Assembly: GCF_014200725.1 (NCBI RefSeq)
Contig: NZ_JACHCL010000008.1
Coordinates: 107,907-171,906, forward strand
Direction: 5' to 3'
DNA length: 64,000 nt
Source of the DNA: Janthinobacterium silvisoli
GTDB taxonomy: Bacteria > Pseudomonadota > Gammaproteobacteria > Burkholderiales > Burkholderiaceae_D
Part shown: piece by piece, positions 1 to 8,279 of the stretch
Position numbering within the stretch: position 1 is the first letter of the stretch
How the letters are laid out: each line of letters opens with the position of its first letter
Notes under the pieces: generated by a model
Seen by the model: only the letters and a program-made list of their open reading frames with translations
What the model was told of the DNA's origin: nothing
Database searches by the model: none
Program-made: the position numbers and the translations under genes

Positions 1-1
1 T

Positions 2-217
2 AACGCCGTCGCGCCGGGTGTCGTCGAAACCGGCATCCTGGACGGTATGGTCGAAGACAGTCGTGCCACCCTGGCCAGCTATGACCATCTCCATCCCATC
101 GGCCGGGTTGGCCAGGCCTCGGAAATCGCCAGGGTCATCGTGTTTCTGGCGTCGCAGCACGCCAGCTTCATCACCGGCGCCACCATCATGGCGGACGGTG
201 GCTATACCGCACAATAA
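2..217 (+). CDS. Short-chain dehydrogenase/reductase, C-terminal part (5' end outside window)
   Basis: Only the last 71 codons are in the window, read in frame 2 up to TAA at 215-217. The translation opens with NAVAPGVVETGIL and ends with FITGATIMADGGYTAQ. These match the end of classical SDR oxidoreductases: the PG motif after the active-site helix, then the stretch ITGxxxxxDGG that closes the Rossmann fold. The cofactor and catalytic Ser/Tyr/Lys motifs lie upstream of the window. A second SDR gene follows 27 bases later on the same strand, so the two are probably cotranscribed. The substrate cannot be told from this fragment. Confidence 0.85.
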   Translation, partial: NAVAPGVVETGILDGMVEDSRATLASYDHLHPIGRVGQASEIARVIVFLASQHASFITGATIMADGGYTAQ

Positions 218-244
218 ATCCACATCCTCATAGAGAGAATTATC

Positions 245-958
245 ATGTCAAAAAGAAAACATATTCTGATTATTGGCGCTGAACGCGGTCTTGGCCTTGG
301 CCTCGCCCAACAGTTTTTTGACCGTGGCTGGCATGTAGTCGGCACCGCCCGCCATGGAGACAACGTGGATGCGCTGACGGCTGTGGGCAGCCAGGATGCG
401 GCCCGCCTCGGGCTTGCTTACATAGACGTGACCCAGGCTGAGCACATCGATGAACTCGAAAAGTCACTGGGGGAACGTCAATTCGATGTCATTTTCATGA
501 ATGCCGGCATCTTCGGAGCGCTGCACCAATCGGTGCTTGAAGCGACCCCTCAAGAAGTCACGCAAATTATGATGACCAATGCGATTGGCCCGGTGCGCAT
601 CGCACGCCGGCTCAGCGCCCGCTTGACTGGCCCTGCTCCGACCATTTGCTTCATGTCATCGTACCGCGCCAGCGTCAGCGGTAATGTCGAGGGAGGATTG
701 GAACTCTATCGAGCCAGCAAGGCCGCGCTGAACATCCTGGCGCGCGGCCTGTACGCCGATCTCAAAGGCAGCGGACGCACTGTCCTGAGCATCCATCCGG
801 GATGGGCAAAAACCGACATGGGCACCCTCGATGGCACGGTCGAGGCGGAGATCGATCTGGAGTCGAGTGTCAGTGGCGTTGCCGCTGTTGTCGAACGTCA
901 TATGGGCTGCAAGGATCACCTCTTTCTTGACTACCAGGACCAACCGTTGGCCTGGTGA
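245..958 (+). CDS. Short-chain dehydrogenase/reductase (SDR family)
   Basis: The 237-residue protein has the full classical SDR pattern. A GxxxGxG dinucleotide loop lies at G11-G17 (GAERGLG), Asp61 is in the adenine-pocket position (YIDVT), NAG is at 86-88, catalytic Ser138/139 follow FM, and YxxxK is Y155-K159 (YRASK). It should be a cytoplasmic NAD(P)-dependent oxidoreductase acting on an alcohol or carbonyl. The nearest resemblance by eye is to CsgA/sniffer-type SDRs, but the substrate is unknown. A purine-rich GAGAGAATT precedes the ATG. It follows another SDR gene by 27 bases and is closed by a strong terminator, so the two SDRs look like the end of one operon. Confidence 0.9.
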   Translation: MSKRKHILIIGAERGLGLGLAQQFFDRGWHVVGTARHGDNVDALTAVGSQDAARLGLAYIDVTQAEHIDELEKSLGERQFDVIFMNAGIFGALHQSVLEATPQEVTQIMMTNAIGPVRIARRLSARLTGPAPTICFMSSYRASVSGNVEGGLELYRASKAALNILARGLYADLKGSGRTVLSIHPGWAKTDMGTLDGTVEAEIDLESSVSGVAAVVERHMGCKDHLFLDYQDQPLAW

Positions 959-977
959 ACACCGTATGCATTTCAAG

Positions 978-1021
978 AAGAAAAACGCCGCTGCGAATTG
1001 TTACGCAGCAGCGTTTTTCTT
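978..1021. terminator. Bidirectional intrinsic terminator
   Basis: An 18-base arm at 978-995 (AAGAAAAACGCCGCTGCG) pairs with 1004-1021 across an 8-base loop, with a single G-T type mismatch. A-rich and T-rich flanks form the U-tract on either strand. It ends the SDR operon 20 bases after its stop. Confidence 0.9.
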
Positions 1022-1176
1022 GGTTTGTCAGCCATATCAGACAGTTCTGCTAGCGATGCCGCTATCGTCAATTACCCGATGGCATGGATGCGGCGCACGC
1101 GTTATCGTCATGAAAGTTGATACATTCATTAAGTTTTGATGCACAATCTGTGTACATCCAGAGGGAGGAGAATAAG

Positions 1177-2076
1177 GTGCGCGGTAATGAGTTCACGGAA
1201 CTGAAGGTCTTTTCCTGCGTTGCCAATCAGCAAGGATTCGCACGCGCCGGAGAAATTCTTTCGATGTCCGCTTCGTCGGTAAGCCAGACCGTGCGTGAGT
1301 TGGAAGCGAGGGTTGGCATACGCTTGCTGAATCGAACGACAAGAAGCGTTTCACTGACCGAAGCCGGCGCACGTTTGCTGGAGCGCCTCACGCCGGTGCT
1401 GCATGAACTCGATGCCATGCTGGAGGACCTCGCGGATCTGCGAGATACGCCTACGGGGAAAATCAAACTGGTTACCCCCAGGATTGCGTTCACGGATTTG
1501 CTTGAACCCTTGCTTGGTGAATTCTGCGCCGCTTATCCAGAGATTGTCCTGGACATCACGGTCGATGATTCGATAAAAGATCTCGTCAAGGGCGCGTTTG
1601 ATATCGGCATCAGACTGGGAGAATATCTTGAGGACGATGTGATCGCTTTCCCTGTAAGCCCTCCCCTCCGGCAAATTGTGCTTGCATCGCCCGCCTACAT
1701 TGCCTTGCACGGGCATCCCGAACATCCGCGCGATCTTCACCTGCATCGCTGCATCAACTGGCGTCAACACGGTACGCAAGGACACTATCAATGGGAGTTT
1801 GAAAAGGGAACGCAAAAGCTGGCGATTGAAGTAAAGGGACCGCTCACCATCACCGACCGCAGCCTGGCTGTCTCTGCCGCGTTGCAGGGAGTGGGGATCA
1901 TGATGTGGGCCGAACATCGTTTGCAGTATCTCGTCGACGAAGGGAAACTTGTGCCTTTGCTCAGCGACTGGTGCCCGACATTTCCCGGTTTCTTTGCCTA
2001 CTATACGAAACAACGGCAAATGCCGCTTGCACTGAGAACCTTGATAGACTTCATGCGTGCCAATAGCAAAACCTGA
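1177..2076 (+). CDS. LysR-family transcriptional regulator
   Basis: The protein begins VRGNEFTELKVFSCVANQQGFARAGEIL. The N-terminal winged helix (about residues 5-65) carries the LysR pattern SxSSVSQTVRELEARVGIRLLNRTTRSVSLTEAG. A substrate-binding domain of about 200 residues follows. I placed the start at GTG 1177 because GGGAGGAG lies six bases upstream; the upstream in-frame codons have no such site and extend past the family's usual length of about 300 residues. The type resembles DmlR/AaeR-like regulators that repress or activate small oxidoreductase genes. The two SDR genes upstream, on the same strand but beyond a terminator, are possible targets. No ligand can be assigned. Confidence 0.88.
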   Translation: MRGNEFTELKVFSCVANQQGFARAGEILSMSASSVSQTVRELEARVGIRLLNRTTRSVSLTEAGARLLERLTPVLHELDAMLEDLADLRDTPTGKIKLVTPRIAFTDLLEPLLGEFCAAYPEIVLDITVDDSIKDLVKGAFDIGIRLGEYLEDDVIAFPVSPPLRQIVLASPAYIALHGHPEHPRDLHLHRCINWRQHGTQGHYQWEFEKGTQKLAIEVKGPLTITDRSLAVSAALQGVGIMMWAEHRLQYLVDEGKLVPLLSDWCPTFPGFFAYYTKQRQMPLALRTLIDFMRANSKT

Positions 2077-2203
2077 AGCGATTTTCCGTGTCGGCATAGA
2101 CCACCACAGTGCAAGGTGTTTGAATAGCTGGCCACCACATAGCCTAGCGGGTAACTTTCAGTAAACGCTGCTGCCAGCGATGCGGCGTTGTACCCTCACG
2201 CCG

Positions 2204-2270
2204 TTGACACCCTGCAGTGCCTGTCCTATAGTGGTCGGCTTGATAATGAATGAGAATGAGAATCATGTTC
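2204..2270 (+). promoter_or_regulatory. Sigma-70 promoter with Fur-box-like operator upstream of iron permease
   Basis: A near-consensus promoter has TTGACA at 2204-2209, a 17-base spacer and TATAGT at 2227-2232, giving an expected start near 2239. From 2241 to 2270 runs a series of GATAAT/GAGAAT hexamers. The stretch 2255-2270 (AATGAGAATCATGTTC) matches 13 of 16 positions of the core Fur consensus. An iron-bound Fur bound here would cover the initially transcribed region and block transcription. The reading fits with the downstream gene being an iron permease. Confidence 0.75.
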
Positions 2271-2276
2271 GTGAAG

Positions 2277-4220
2277 ATGAAAAAATGGCTCATCTGCAAT
2301 CCGCTGGTGGCCGCAGCCGTTTTATCGGCCAGCTTGCTGGCGGGCGGCGCGCAGGCGCAGGGGGCTGACCAAGGGGCTGAAGCCAGGCAGTTGTGGCAGT
2401 TGATTGATTATGTGGCCGTCGATTACAGCGGCGCCGTCGAGCATGGCAAGGTGGTCAGCGAGGCGGAATATGCAGAGATGCTCGATTTCACCGAGAACGC
2501 AGCCACGCAGATCACCGCCCTGCCCGCCCATGCTGCCAAGGCTGGCGTTGCCGCCGCCATCGCCGACTTGCGCGCGGCCGTGGTCGCCAAGGCCGATGCC
2601 GCCGAGGTCAAGCGCCTGGCGCACCACGCGAATGCCTTGTTAATTAGCGCCTATCCGATACCCGTAGCGCCAAAAGCGTTGCCGAACCTGACCCGCGGCG
2701 CGGCCCTGTATGCGGCCCAGTGCGCTTCCTGTCATGGCGCGGCCGGCGCTGGCGATGGTCCGCTGGCGGCCAGCCTGGAACCTAAGCCGATCGCTTTTAC
2801 AGACCCCGAGCGGGCGCAGTCGCGCAGCCTGATGGCGCTGTACCAGGTGATTTCGCAAGGCGTGGCCGGTACTTCAATGGCCAGTTTTGCCACCCTGTCC
2901 GACAGTGACCGCTGGGACCTGGCCTTTTTTGTAGGCAATATGTCGCATGACGCTGCGGCGCGCGCGCACGGCGAAAAATTGTGGAAGGAAGACGCCCGCG
3001 CCAAGAGCCTGTACACGGACCTGGCCGCCGTGACGACCCTGACGCAGGAAGCGGCGGCGGCCAAACTGGGCGAAGATGAAGCCCAGGCGCTGACAGCTTA
3101 TCTGCGCAGCAATCCTGGCCAGGCCGAGGCGCACAAGCCGGCCGGCCTGGCCTTGTCGCGCCTGCGCCTGGCCGAAAGCCTGGCCGCCATGCATGCAGGC
3201 GACCGCGCGGCGGCTACGCGCCTGGGCCTGTCGGCCTACCTGGATGGCTTCGAGCCGATCGAACCGATGGTCGGCGCGCGCAATAAATCCCTGTTGCTGG
3301 CGGTGGAAAGCGCCATGCTGGCGTATCGCTCAGCCGTTGCCAAGGGCACGGTGGCCGAGGCCGATGCGGCCGGCGACAAGCTGCATCAATTATTTACCCA
3401 CGTGGAAGCGGAACTGGGCGACGCCAAGGCAGACCCGATGACCACCTTTGTCGGCGCCCTGACGATCTTGCTGCGCGAAGGCGTGGAAGCATTGCTGATC
3501 GTGATCGGCATTATCGCCTTCTTGCGCAAGGCCAAGCGCAACGACGTGCTGCCTTATGTGCATGCGGGCTGGATCAGCGCCCTGGCAGCTGGCGGCCTGA
3601 CGTGGGTGGCGGCAACTTATCTGGTGACGATCAGCGGCGCCAGCCGGGAAGTGAGCGAAGGACTCGGTTCCGTGTTTGCAGCACTGGTTCTGCTGAGCGT
3701 GGGCTTGTGGATGCACCAGAAGAGCAGCGCCGGACGCTGGCAGGAATATTTGCACGCAAAACTGTCTGCAGCCATGTCGCGCCGTTCCGCCTGGGGCCTG
3801 TTCGCGCTAGCCTTCATCGCCGTCTACCGCGAAGTGTTTGAAACCGTGCTGTTTTACTCGGCGCTGGCGGCCGACGGCAATGGCGGCGCCCTGCTGGGCG
3901 GCTTCCTAGTGGCAATCGTGTTGCTGGCCGTGATCGCCTGGGTCTTGCTGCGCAGCAGCGCCCGCATGCCGATCGGCAAATTCTTCTCGCTGACCTCAGC
4001 CTTCGTGGCCGTACTGGCCGTGATACTGATGGGCAAAGGCGTGGCCGCGCTGCAGGAAGCTGGCTGGGTAGGCGTGAACCCCGTCGATTTCATCCGCGTC
4101 GACATCCTGGGCATCCTGCCTACTTTGGAAACCCTGGCAGCGCAAGCAGCCATCCTGGCCATCGTCATCATCGGTTATGGCTGGAACCGGATCGCTGCTG
4201 GCAAAAACAAGGTCGCCTGA
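2277..4220 (+). CDS. Cytochrome c-FTR1 fusion iron permease
   Basis: This is an inner-membrane iron uptake protein of about 647 residues. A signal peptide (MKKWLICNPLVAAAVLSASL through AQA) is followed by a periplasmic helical region and a c-type haem site CASCH at about residue 149-153. The C-terminal half is an FTR1/EfeU permease with seven or so membrane helices. The two hallmark REGxE-type motifs are REGVEALLIVIG near residue 400 and REVFETVLFYSA near residue 518. In FTR1 permeases these glutamates carry ferric iron, which follows ferrous oxidation; the fused haem domain may supply or accept electrons. In-frame ATGs at 2250, 2256 and 2265 lie inside the Fur-like site, so I chose 2277, where the signal peptide begins. 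2265 remains possible. Confidence 0.88.
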   Translation: MKKWLICNPLVAAAVLSASLLAGGAQAQGADQGAEARQLWQLIDYVAVDYSGAVEHGKVVSEAEYAEMLDFTENAATQITALPAHAAKAGVAAAIADLRAAVVAKADAAEVKRLAHHANALLISAYPIPVAPKALPNLTRGAALYAAQCASCHGAAGAGDGPLAASLEPKPIAFTDPERAQSRSLMALYQVISQGVAGTSMASFATLSDSDRWDLAFFVGNMSHDAAARAHGEKLWKEDARAKSLYTDLAAVTTLTQEAAAAKLGEDEAQALTAYLRSNPGQAEAHKPAGLALSRLRLAESLAAMHAGDRAAATRLGLSAYLDGFEPIEPMVGARNKSLLLAVESAMLAYRSAVAKGTVAEADAAGDKLHQLFTHVEAELGDAKADPMTTFVGALTILLREGVEALLIVIGIIAFLRKAKRNDVLPYVHAGWISALAAGGLTWVAATYLVTISGASREVSEGLGSVFAALVLLSVGLWMHQKSSAGRWQEYLHAKLSAAMSRRSAWGLFALAFIAVYREVFETVLFYSALAADGNGGALLGGFLVAIVLLAVIAWVLLRSSARMPIGKFFSLTSAFVAVLAVILMGKGVAALQEAGWVGVNPVDFIRVDILGILPTLETLAAQAAILAIVIIGYGWNRIAAGKNKVA

Positions 4221-4308
4221 TCTTGCCAGATGGTGGCACGGGGAGTTGCCCGTGCCGCTGTTGGCGCTTCCTTGCACGTCGGTATGTCAACTTTAAAAAC
4301 GACGCCCT

Positions 4309-4881
4309 ATGAATGATTTTGAACAATTCTCTTACCGCCACATTAGTACTGCGTTGGCGAACATCGATACGCCGACCATCCCGGATATCTACGCCTTGTC
4401 ATTTTTCATTGAAGATAACGACGACGATCCGCGTTATCCGGTTCTGCAACTTGGCTACAACACACTGACGCATTGGACGCAATGCACGCCCTCGGCGTCC
4501 AATGCCGAAGAAGCAAAATGGAACTTCGCTTTCTGGCTTCAGAACGAATTGATATACATAGCCGAACCCGGGACGGAAGGCGGGAAAATGCTGGAAGAGC
4601 TACTGAAGGCACGCGGGCTTTGGTACTCAGATGAAGATGAAAAAGCCGACTTTGACCGGTGTATGCGCATAGCCAGCGACATTACAGCCTACTTTGTAGA
4701 CGCATGTGTTCGGATCGCACGGGCACTGCATGAAAACGGCGTTATCGAACAGTGCTTTTCACGGCCGATCCCGATTGTCGTGCATGAACTCGAATACTAT
4801 GACGAGATTGCTGCACAAACCCGATTGGCCAATCCTCCAGGTTTGGCGAAGGAATTTGAAGACTGGATCGCCAGCCTGTAA
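4309..4881 (+). CDS. Hypothetical protein, possibly DUF4303-like
   Basis: This 190-residue acidic, soluble protein has no signal peptide or membrane segment. It begins MNDFEQFSYRHISTALANID, and the middle contains WTQCTPSASNAEEAKWNFAFW. The overall look (aromatic-rich, an N-terminal beta core followed by helices, many Asp/Glu) recalls DUF4303 and similar small proteins often found among immunity or SMI1-like genes. I do not recognise it firmly. It is a stand-alone gene between the iron permease and a convergent PEP-CTERM gene, with a terminator about 120 bases after its stop. The coding frame is well supported by length and codon choice; the function is unknown. Confidence 0.7.
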   Translation: MNDFEQFSYRHISTALANIDTPTIPDIYALSFFIEDNDDDPRYPVLQLGYNTLTHWTQCTPSASNAEEAKWNFAFWLQNELIYIAEPGTEGGKMLEELLKARGLWYSDEDEKADFDRCMRIASDITAYFVDACVRIARALHENGVIEQCFSRPIPIVVHELEYYDEIAAQTRLANPPGLAKEFEDWIASL

Positions 4882-4996
4882 CAGTTTGTGGCCGCTATGG
4901 GCGGTGGCGATACTTTTAATATTTGATTTGGCAGTGCTATGTCCTGCGCCGACGCTAGCATGGGCCTAGTGCAGCCTTTGTATAGAAATTCCTGGC

Positions 4997-5036
4997 AAGA
5001 AGCCCGCTGATGTATCACTGCATCAGCGGGCTTTTT
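4997..5036. terminator. Intrinsic terminator between convergent genes
   Basis: Perfect 13-base arms at 5000-5012 (AAGCCCGCTGATG) and 5021-5033 enclose an 8-base loop, with T- and A-rich flanks. It can end transcription of both the gene ending at 4881 and the minus-strand gene ending at 5040. Confidence 0.9.
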
Positions 5037-5039
5037 CAA

Positions 5040-5702
5040 TCAGGCTTTGAACTGGGCGGAACGTGTGCGGCGCGCAGTAAAACCCAGCAAACCCAAGCCG
5101 ATGAGCAGCATGGCATAGGTCGATGGTTCCGGCACGGCTGACACCAGGCCATCGGTGGCAGCGAAGCTGGTGAAACTATTGCTTCCAACCTTGAATTGCG
5201 CTTGCTGGCCGCCATCGCAGCAATTTTCCAGGCCATAGATGGTCAAGGTATGGTTACCAGCCGATAAATTACCGGAGCCGCTCAAGAACTGGCTCGAGTT
5301 ATTGTAATTGTCGCCCCACCACATATCATTCGTTTTGTAATCCAGCGCCACGCCGTCGAGGAAAACCGCACCACCGTTGCCAAAATCCACGCCGGCACGG
5401 AAGCTCCAAGCACCTGCATCGGCCGCGCTGACGCCAAAATTGATGGTCGATCTGAATGCGATGTTCTTGCCACTGCCGAACAGGCTACTATTGGTGACGT
5501 TATCGTAGTTAGCAATCGTCGTCGTACCATAGCCTGCGCCCGGCGTGGCGACGGCCGCATCGACGACGGACTGGTAAGCTGCCGCGCTAGCTTGAGTCCC
5601 GGCATCCGAAAAGCCGGTAGAGAACGTGATGGTGCTGGCGTTAGCCTGCACGAACGTGGCGAAAGCAATCAGTGACAGGGCTATTTTAGGAAAATTTTTC
5701 AT
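5040..5702 (-). CDS. CCXG-type PEP-CTERM sorting-domain protein
   Basis: This is a secreted protein of 220 residues. A signal peptide (MKNFPKIALSLIAFATFVQ, cut after ANA) leads into a beta-rich Ser/Thr/Asn/Gly body. It ends with the PEP-CTERM tripartite tag: VPEPSTYAMLLIGLGLLGF, then the basic cluster TARRTRS. A CCDGG motif precedes the tag and matches the CCXG subfamily. The tag is recognised by exosortase (EpsH/XrtA), which transfers such proteins to the surface, often with exopolysaccharide. I used the ATG at 5702, which has GGAT nearby and starts the signal peptide; the in-frame ATG at 5735 would add 11 residues ahead of it. No exosortase gene is in the window. Confidence 0.85.
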   Translation of the reverse strand: MKNFPKIALSLIAFATFVQANASTITFSTGFSDAGTQASAAAYQSVVDAAVATPGAGYGTTTIANYDNVTNSSLFGSGKNIAFRSTINFGVSAADAGAWSFRAGVDFGNGGAVFLDGVALDYKTNDMWWGDNYNNSSQFLSGSGNLSAGNHTLTIYGLENCCDGGQQAQFKVGSNSFTSFAATDGLVSAVPEPSTYAMLLIGLGLLGFTARRTRSAQFKA

Positions 5703-5735
5703 TGTGTATCCAGTGAGGGCATGGGAGCGCTTCAA

Positions 5736-6310
5736 CTGAAGCTACGCAATTTTAGGGCGTGTCAGCGGTGCGCTGGCAATAACGAGGGAATGAGCGGCCG
5801 GTGGGATGATCTCCCGCAAAGAAGAGCGGGGGCACAACGACAATGTGTATGCGTTGCAAGTGTTCTGGCAAGGGTTCGGGTTACCAAGACTAGATCAAAC
5901 GGTTGACGGATCAGGTGAGAATATGCTTGTATTCTAGCCTAATTATTAAGAAAAGTATTTTTTATTACCAAAAATTCTTTAACGCAACATTATAAGGCTC
6001 TGTTGACAGGCCAAGATCAGTCTGTTTTAAGACGTACATTGTTTTTTTCACTATGGGAAACGTCAATGCTGTCTCATTGTGTATCGTTCTTCTCATACCA
6101 AGGCCCACCACACAATGTAACAGCATGGCATATATGATATAAAAAATCACCCCATAGAATGAGTTCAATTCATTTTCTAGTGAGAGTTTTGTGTGGTCGC
6201 ATCTTGCGACATCATAAATGATGCGCCGTAAAATGGCTATTACAGGCTAAAGTTCAGGTATCTTGATGAAGTTAAAGACTACTTCCAGGGTACTGCAAGC
6301 AATCAGTATT
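5736..6310. other. Intergenic region, no gene seen
   Basis: About 575 bases separate the PEP-CTERM gene and the response regulator. Base composition drops sharply from about 5930 onward. Short open frames here have no Shine-Dalgarno site and no recognisable motif. I see only a small inverted repeat (TCGCA-TCT-TGCGA, about 6198-6210). The upstream part must hold the promoter of the minus-strand PEP-CTERM gene. Confidence 0.6.
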
Positions 6311-7270
6311 TTAATTTCGTTGCAAGGCACTCCTCACTTTATTCAAAAAACCTGTGCGCTCTACAGGTTTGATAATAAAGTCGACCACTCCGATTTTCAA
6401 ACATTCGTTGACTATATTGTGATCACTATTCCCGGTCACAATGATGAGTGGAATTAAAGCCCACCTAGGCACGGCCTTCAAGTGCTGTGCAATCTCTATA
6501 CCATTTACGCCTGGCATTAAAATATCCATGATAATCAGATCTGGCAGCTGCTTGCGTATCGTTGACAACACTTCGCTTGCTCCGTGCGCCACCAATATTT
6601 GATAGCCAGCCTCCTCAAGAATGTCACCCAATAGTTTACACATGAATTCATCGTCGTCAACTATCATAACAATAGGCAATGTCTTAACTGAGTCAAACGT
6701 GATTTTTCGTTCGGCAACAGCAAGTCCTCCTCCCATAGGCTGGTTTTGAAGTTCCTGAATATCAGGCGTTCCTATAGCTCGCTTGATAGACACGCACAGT
6801 TCTTTAAATATTTCATCAGGTTTCTGCCAGGTGGAATCGGGCTGGGTTATCACGCCACGATCAGCCAGATGGCTAAGTGCTAGATGAATGGACATCGCCA
6901 AACGATGACGATCATAGTACATCGGCCAAAACAAAACATAATCGTCAAACAACTTTTTCCGGCAAGCCTGGTAGCTCGCTGCCACGTTGTCCTTGCTACT
7001 CAAGATGATAGTCCGATGCGGATGGAGAGGCAATTTCGCGCTTTGTCGGTAGAGTGACAAATAATTACGCTCCGATTTTTCGAGAGTGTCAAATGCCAGG
7101 ATCAAAACATCGGCTGGCCTTGCATCGAATTCGGCAGCCATATTTTCTGGATCGCTAGACAAGCTGATATTATCGAATTCTCCATCCAGTACGTCACGTA
7201 CCTGTCCAGTATCGCGCATGGTGTCACTAAGGATCAAGATTGGTGAGTGAAATGTTTGCCGAATTTTCAT
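6311..7270 (-). CDS. Two-receiver response regulator (N-terminal pseudo-receiver plus C-terminal REC)
   Basis: The 319-residue protein has two CheY-like segments and no output domain. The C-terminal receiver (about residues 198-319) is complete: acidic D205-D207, phosphoacceptor D249 in IIMDILMPG, T279 and K301 in FIIKP. The N-terminal segment (about 10-130) has the receiver strand pattern (ILILSD, DVLILAFD, RTIILSS), but has FWP (W115-P116) where the conserved Lys-Pro would be, so it probably cannot be phosphorylated normally. It starts six bases after the stop of the BLUF gene and is surely cotranscribed with it. It probably works with the kinase encoded at 8280-9413 through protein-protein contact rather than DNA binding. 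Confidence 0.85.
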   Translation of the reverse strand: MKIRQTFHSPILILSDTMRDTGQVRDVLDGEFDNISLSSDPENMAAEFDARPADVLILAFDTLEKSERNYLSLYRQSAKLPLHPHRTIILSSKDNVAASYQACRKKLFDDYVLFWPMYYDRHRLAMSIHLALSHLADRGVITQPDSTWQKPDEIFKELCVSIKRAIGTPDIQELQNQPMGGGLAVAERKITFDSVKTLPIVMIVDDDEFMCKLLGDILEEAGYQILVAHGASEVLSTIRKQLPDLIIMDILMPGVNGIEIAQHLKAVPRWALIPLIIVTGNSDHNIVNECLKIGVVDFIIKPVERTGFLNKVRSALQRN

Positions 7271-7276
7271 ATGGTT

Positions 7277-7555
7277 TCAGATTGTCCGACAACAAAGAAC
7301 GCTCTTGCTCATTGTGTATCGATACGGTGAAATGGTGATCGTGAAGTTTCGCTGATCCGCTGTAATCTTTACATATAGACGAAGTACCGCTAATTCTGGC
7401 CCCTCCAGAATCTGAGCAAACATATTTCCCGTATAAACGAGAACACCAGTCACACCAGTCTGCCCGTTTTTACGATGAGACGTTACCAGAATATCTTGTA
7501 CCTGAGCCTCCGATATCGTAACGGCGGTGTGAGCAAGGTAAAAAATACGTATCAT
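7277..7555 (-). CDS. Short BLUF-domain blue-light sensor
   Basis: The 92-residue protein is recognisable as a BLUF flavin photoreceptor. IFYLAHTAVTIS opens the fold with the flavin-coupled Tyr6. SHRKNGQTGVTGVLVYTGN holds Asn30, and MFAQILEG holds Gln48, the residue whose side chain switches on illumination. These three correspond to AppA Tyr21, Asn45 and Gln63. The frame then runs out: after QRNFTITI the expected RxFxxWxM strand is missing and only about 17 residues of unrelated sequence remain, so the last beta strand and C-terminal cap are absent. AAAGGAA lies about ten bases before the ATG. The gene is followed by the two-receiver protein in one operon. Either it is a minimal sensor or its 3' end has decayed. 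Confidence 0.8.
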   Translation of the reverse strand: MIRIFYLAHTAVTISEAQVQDILVTSHRKNGQTGVTGVLVYTGNMFAQILEGPELAVLRLYVKITADQRNFTITISPYRYTMSKSVLCCRTI

Positions 7556-8279
7556 CAGGAATCATTCCTTTCATACGCCACAACGTAGTAATTTCTCCGA
7601 TCGGCATAAATTTTGGCGTTTTAAAAAAACTGCGGCAGGTAAATTTCGCCATGGGAAAGCACCTTCCATCCTGCCTTATCTTCACCGGTTTTCACTATTT
7701 CATGATGGCTTAATAGGCAATGTTTCCGCTTGAAAATTACTGATATAATAATTCAATTTATAGAAACAATTTATAAGAAGTCTATAAAATCATCTTCGCC
7801 AATTTAATTTTACTTATGGAAGTAATCGAATGAATCATAGTACTCTCATTTCACATAAGTACTACCTACTTCTTAAAAAATATCTATCTCCAGGATACGA
7901 TTTATAGATTAATACATTTTTAGTCAATCTGTTAAAAATGATAAAATTATTATTTTAATAGTGCACTCTGATATCTGGATACATTATCCATAATCATATT
8001 TCCGCGTCGCTCTTCGGTAGCGCGTCTTCTGCCAAAAAGACAAGGAGAATTATGCTGCTAACGTGGCTCAAGGGGATACTGGCACTCATGAACTGTTCGG
8101 GATGAAAGGTAGCTATTGGCTGTAGACCGCGTGTATTGCTTGGAAATAGGAGCAGCTGCTTATGTTGGGCAGCATTTACAGCTTTCACTATGCTGATTAC
8201 AGGATCGCTATACGCATGGCGCATCGGCACTCATATCAACTTTATAGGAGAAAAATTAATTCTAAAGACAGTATTTTAT
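7556..8279. other. AT-rich intergenic region, no convincing gene
   Basis: Roughly 700 bases, very AT-rich between about 7730 and 7990, contain only short open frames without ribosome sites or motifs. It must contain the promoter for the BLUF/response regulator operon, but many TATAAT-like stretches prevent choosing one. The composition differs from the GC-rich flanks. Confidence 0.55.

Noticed and set aside
7470..7685. 71-codon minus-strand frame overlapping the BLUF start
   Set aside because: Its overlap with the BLUF gene is out of frame, no motif is visible, and the upstream part has no homology signal.
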